A program made the position numbers and the translations under genes. From Gemmatimonadota bacterium (GTDB lineage: Bacteria > Gemmatimonadota > Gemmatimonadetes > Palauibacterales > KS3-K002), in the NCBI GenBank assembly GCA_020350785.1, contig CP070722.1:2882604-2940387 (forward strand): a stretch of 57,784 nucleotides of DNA, written 5' to 3'. This document shows positions 55,602 to 57,784 of this stretch, one piece after another. Position 1 is the stretch's first letter. Each line of letters begins with the position of its first letter. Below the pieces are notes generated by a model. That model worked only from the letters and a program-made list of their open reading frames with translations, did not search any database and was not told the origin of the DNA.

Positions 55602-56564
55602 CTAGCTACCGCGATAGATGAGGTGTGTGATCACGGCGCCCACCACGCCGAGGCTGGACGCCGAGACCTTGTCGGGGGTGTCCTCCGGGGTGTGCCAGTA
55701 AGGGTACTCGAAGTCGAAATCGATGATGTTGATCGTCTTGATGCCCGCCTCGTTCAACGGGATGTGATCGTCGTTGATGGTGTGGCGGACCGAGCGGTGG
55801 AACACGTCGCCGAATCCCAGACGCTGGGCGATGTTCCACACGCGGTCTACGACTTCGGGTGCGTAGCGGTTGGAATTCCCCTCTACGTATATGTCCAACT
55901 TTTGATCGCCCACCATGTCGAGGAGAACCCCGAACTCGGGCTCATAGCCCTCCGGAAGGTTGGCGGCGAAGTGGCGCGAGCCCAAGAAGACATCGCGCCC
56001 CACACCGAAATCCCCGTAGTCCTCGCCATCCACCAGCAACAGATCGACGCCGCTCGGCGGCGCGGCCGCCGCCAGCATCTCGGCGAGTTGCAGTAGAATG
56101 GCCGTCCCGGAGGCACCGTCGTTTGCGCCGGGAACCGGCTTCTCCCGCTCCGCCGGATCGCTGGCCCGATCGGAGGTCGGGCGCGTGTCCCAATGGGCCA
56201 GCAGCAGCATCCGCTCGCCCTCTCCCGGTCCGAAATGGGCCCAGAAGTTGACCAGCGGCAGAGTATCGCCCTCGCCGGTCACGTGGTTGAAGCGCTGCAG
56301 GGTCAGGGAATCGGCCCGCTGCCGAAGGTATTCCTCCATCCAGGCGGCCATCTCACGATGTCCCAAGCTTCCGGGAACCCGCGGGCCGAACGCCACTTGC
56401 TTCTTGACCAGCTCGTAGGCGGCGGCGCCGTCGAAGCGCGGATAGGCGAGCACCTCGGGCCCGCGCCTCTCGGGTTCCTCATCGGCGCCGTCACAAGCGC
56501 CCCCGACCACGGCGGTGAAGAGGAGCAGGCCCGCGACTCGCAAAGACGGACTCAATATTCTCAA
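55602..56564 (-). CDS. Glutaminyl-peptide cyclotransferase-like lipoprotein (M28 fold)
   Basis: 320 residues. The signal ends in the lipobox GGAC (Cys24). The M28/QC zinc fold has HWDTRP (124-129), Asp149 (GANDGASG), Glu181-Asp182 (VDGEDYG), a conserved DDHIPL loop (265-270) and His291 (YWHTPEDT). DGE-D, GSRHFA and DDHIP resemble glutaminyl cyclases, which turn N-terminal Gln into pyroglutamate; a plain aminopeptidase is the alternative. The start is TTG 56564, with AGGAG seven bases upstream, and it overlaps the SprA-like stop (TTGA), so translation is coupled. Confidence 0.72.
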   Translation of the reverse strand: MRILSPSLRVAGLLLFTAVVGGACDGADEEPERRGPEVLAYPRFDGAAAYELVKKQVAFGPRVPGSLGHREMAAWMEEYLRQRADSLTLQRFNHVTGEGDTLPLVNFWAHFGPGEGERMLLLAHWDTRPTSDRASDPAEREKPVPGANDGASGTAILLQLAEMLAAAAPPSGVDLLLVDGEDYGDFGVGRDVFLGSRHFAANLPEGYEPEFGVLLDMVGDQKLDIYVEGNSNRYAPEVVDRVWNIAQRLGFGDVFHRSVRHTINDDHIPLNEAGIKTINIIDFDFEYPYWHTPEDTPDKVSASSLGVVGAVITHLIYRGS

Positions 56565-57784
56565 CGGAGCTCTCCTGTCTCGAAAAGGAACTGACCGAAA
56601 AGCGAAATCTCGAGCTGTGTGGAACCGGGTCGCTGGCCCAACTGGCTCTGAGTGTCACGCCACGAGCCTTGCAGCCCGATCGCGAACGGCGGCACGTCCG
56701 TACTGAACGTCAGATCCACGCTACGTATACGCAGATCTGTGAACGGCTCGCAAGTCGCAAATTCCGAGTCGCTTACACCGGGTGGGAGGCCGCCCAGCTC
56801 GACACCGCCCAGTCGACGGCACTGGTCTGAGTCGTTTTGTGACAGGCGAAGTGAAAGCCGGATCGGGTTCCGCAAGCGACCCTGACGGCTCAGCGGTCGA
56901 ATCCTGCCCGTCAGCTGGACCGCCTGGTTCAGGCGCTCTCCAAGAGTCAGTCCGGTCGGGTCGCGCCGCTCCTCGTCGGTCATCGTCAGGTTGTAGTTGA
57001 GCGACCAATCAGTGGTCAGCATCAAGTCGAAGTTGAACGGGATCGTCTTGATCTGCCCTTCCCTGTCCTGCGTCGCATTGGCCACGACGCTGCTCTGCGT
57101 GCGCAAGCTGTAACCCGCCCGCAACCCCAGCCGGGACACCCAGCTCTGCAGAAACGCAGGTAGCGGCAGCCGATTCCAGTTCAGATTCAAGCTCGGCCAG
57201 GTCGTGGTCCGGCTGGTGGTCTGCGATCGCGGCGTCCAGACCAAACCGTCGTTATTGGCATATTCCACGGTGACAGCCAGTCCAGTCGGTAACCGCACAC
57301 CTCCCCCAAGCGTCAAAGACTTGTTGTCGTTCACACGACTGGCCGAGTCGGCGTCCTGGACGACAACACCGCCGAAGCCGTGGATGCCGAGCTGGTACCG
57401 GAGGCTGGGATCCGCCGTCCGGCGCTGGTAGTTCGAGGCCAGCGAGCCGATCCAGGTGATGGTGAACAGGTCTATCCGATCGACCAGCCCGAGGAGCGTG
57501 CCCACCGTCCCCGTCCGCTCCTCCCCCAGCAGGTCACGGAGGAGCGACGCCAGATTGAATCCGGTCGAGAATCGCAGGGTGCGCGAATTGCCGAAATCGC
57601 GCGTCAGAACAGTGTCACCTTCCACTTCGGTCACGAATGAAGCCCCTCGGCTCATGCGAAACCGGGTGTCCACCGCCAGCTGCGGCGTGAGCCAGGCTGC
57701 GATATTGGGCCGGTAGGTCCAGTTCATGTCCAAGTTGCGATTCGTCTCCCAGCCCACATCCCAACCGAAGAGACTCGAACGCTC
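56561..57784 (-). CDS. C-terminal part of an outer-membrane beta-barrel, SprA/Sov-like
   Basis: The frame runs without stop from the window edge (57784) to TGA at 56561, about 407 residues visible. Alternating hydrophobic strands with turn residues, and a last strand ISLFGQFLFETG, point to an outer-membrane barrel. The block WPSLNLNWNRLPLPAF...RLGLRAGYSLRTQ resembles the PNW...YNGL...HAYR pattern of SprA, the type IX secretion translocon. The resemblance is by eye and weak in places. No start codon is in the window. Its stop overlaps the glutaminyl-cyclase-like gene. Confidence 0.5.
   Translation of the reverse strand, partial: ERSSLFGWDVGWETNRNLDMNWTYRPNIAAWLTPQLAVDTRFRMSRGASFVTEVEGDTVLTRDFGNSRTLRFSTGFNLASLLRDLLGEERTGTVGTLLGLVDRIDLFTITWIGSLASNYQRRTADPSLRYQLGIHGFGGVVVQDADSASRVNDNKSLTLGGGVRLPTGLAVTVEYANNDGLVWTPRSQTTSRTTTWPSLNLNWNRLPLPAFLQSWVSRLGLRAGYSLRTQSSVVANATQDREGQIKTIPFNFDLMLTTDWSLNYNLTMTDEERRDPTGLTLGERLNQAVQLTGRIRPLSRQGRLRNPIRLSLRLSQNDSDQCRRLGGVELGGLPPGVSDSEFATCEPFTDLRIRSVDLTFSTDVPPFAIGLQGSWRDTQSQLGQRPGSTQLEISLFGQFLFETGELR

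Overview
This is a G+C-rich bacterial chromosome segment. It carries no plasmid, phage or insertion-sequence genes and no CRISPR array. The best guess for the host is the Gemmatimonadota or another G+C-rich member of the FCB group. Reasons are the stand-alone pilMNOPQ operon with pseudopilin genes upstream, several NtrC-type regulators, a SprA/Sov-like outer-membrane barrel at the right edge, and a glutaminyl-cyclase-like lipoprotein beside it. The assignment is inferred from gene content; no 16S gene or phylogenetic marker was aligned.

Layout. 0-5 kb: the end of a MoxR ATPase gene, a CNNM/CorC-type membrane protein, prepilin peptidase, a SpoU-family RNA methyltransferase, thiD and a rhomboid protease. 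5-13 kb: protein-quality-control genes on the plus strand (dnaK, a DegP-type protease, tRNA-Leu(UAG), tig, clpP, clpX) and a small lipoprotein. A textbook sigma-54 promoter sequence precedes dnaK. 13-23.2 kb, minus strand: topA-trmFO-xerC-hslV-hslU, an order also known from Firmicutes, then gcvT, a mog/moaB-type gene and a sigma-54 activator with a degenerate receiver domain.

23.6-35.2 kb, minus strand: type IV pilus structural genes. These are pilM-N-O-P-Q behind a strong sigma-70 promoter, four minor pseudopilins with 4-nt overlaps, a histidine kinase/NtrC-type regulator pair, and the major pilin pilA behind a candidate sigma-54 promoter. 35.4-50.4 kb, minus strand: a PilSR-like kinase/regulator pair whose genes overlap directly into three large multi-membrane glycosyltransferase-like genes, followed by a TMTC-like membrane/TPR protein. 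Upstream lies a lower-G+C block with another membrane glycosyltransferase-like protein, two SAM methyltransferases and a GtrB/DPM-like GT2 enzyme. 50.5-57.8 kb, minus strand: pilC, pilT, pilB, a duplicated-domain ComEA, the glutaminyl-cyclase-like lipoprotein and the SprA-like C-terminus.

How the genes may work together. The window holds almost a full type IV pilus and DNA-uptake machine: pilA, pilB, pilC, pilD, pilT, pilM-Q, minor pilins and comEA. Two two-component systems of the type that acts with sigma-54 lie among these genes. A polyprenyl-phosphate-sugar and GT-C enzyme cluster sits inside the pilus region and is transcriptionally fused to one of them. The most interesting hypothesis is a regulated surface-glycosylation module, possibly acting on pilin or other exported proteins. 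The second is sigma-54 control of dnaK. Both come from reading the sequence and have not been tested.
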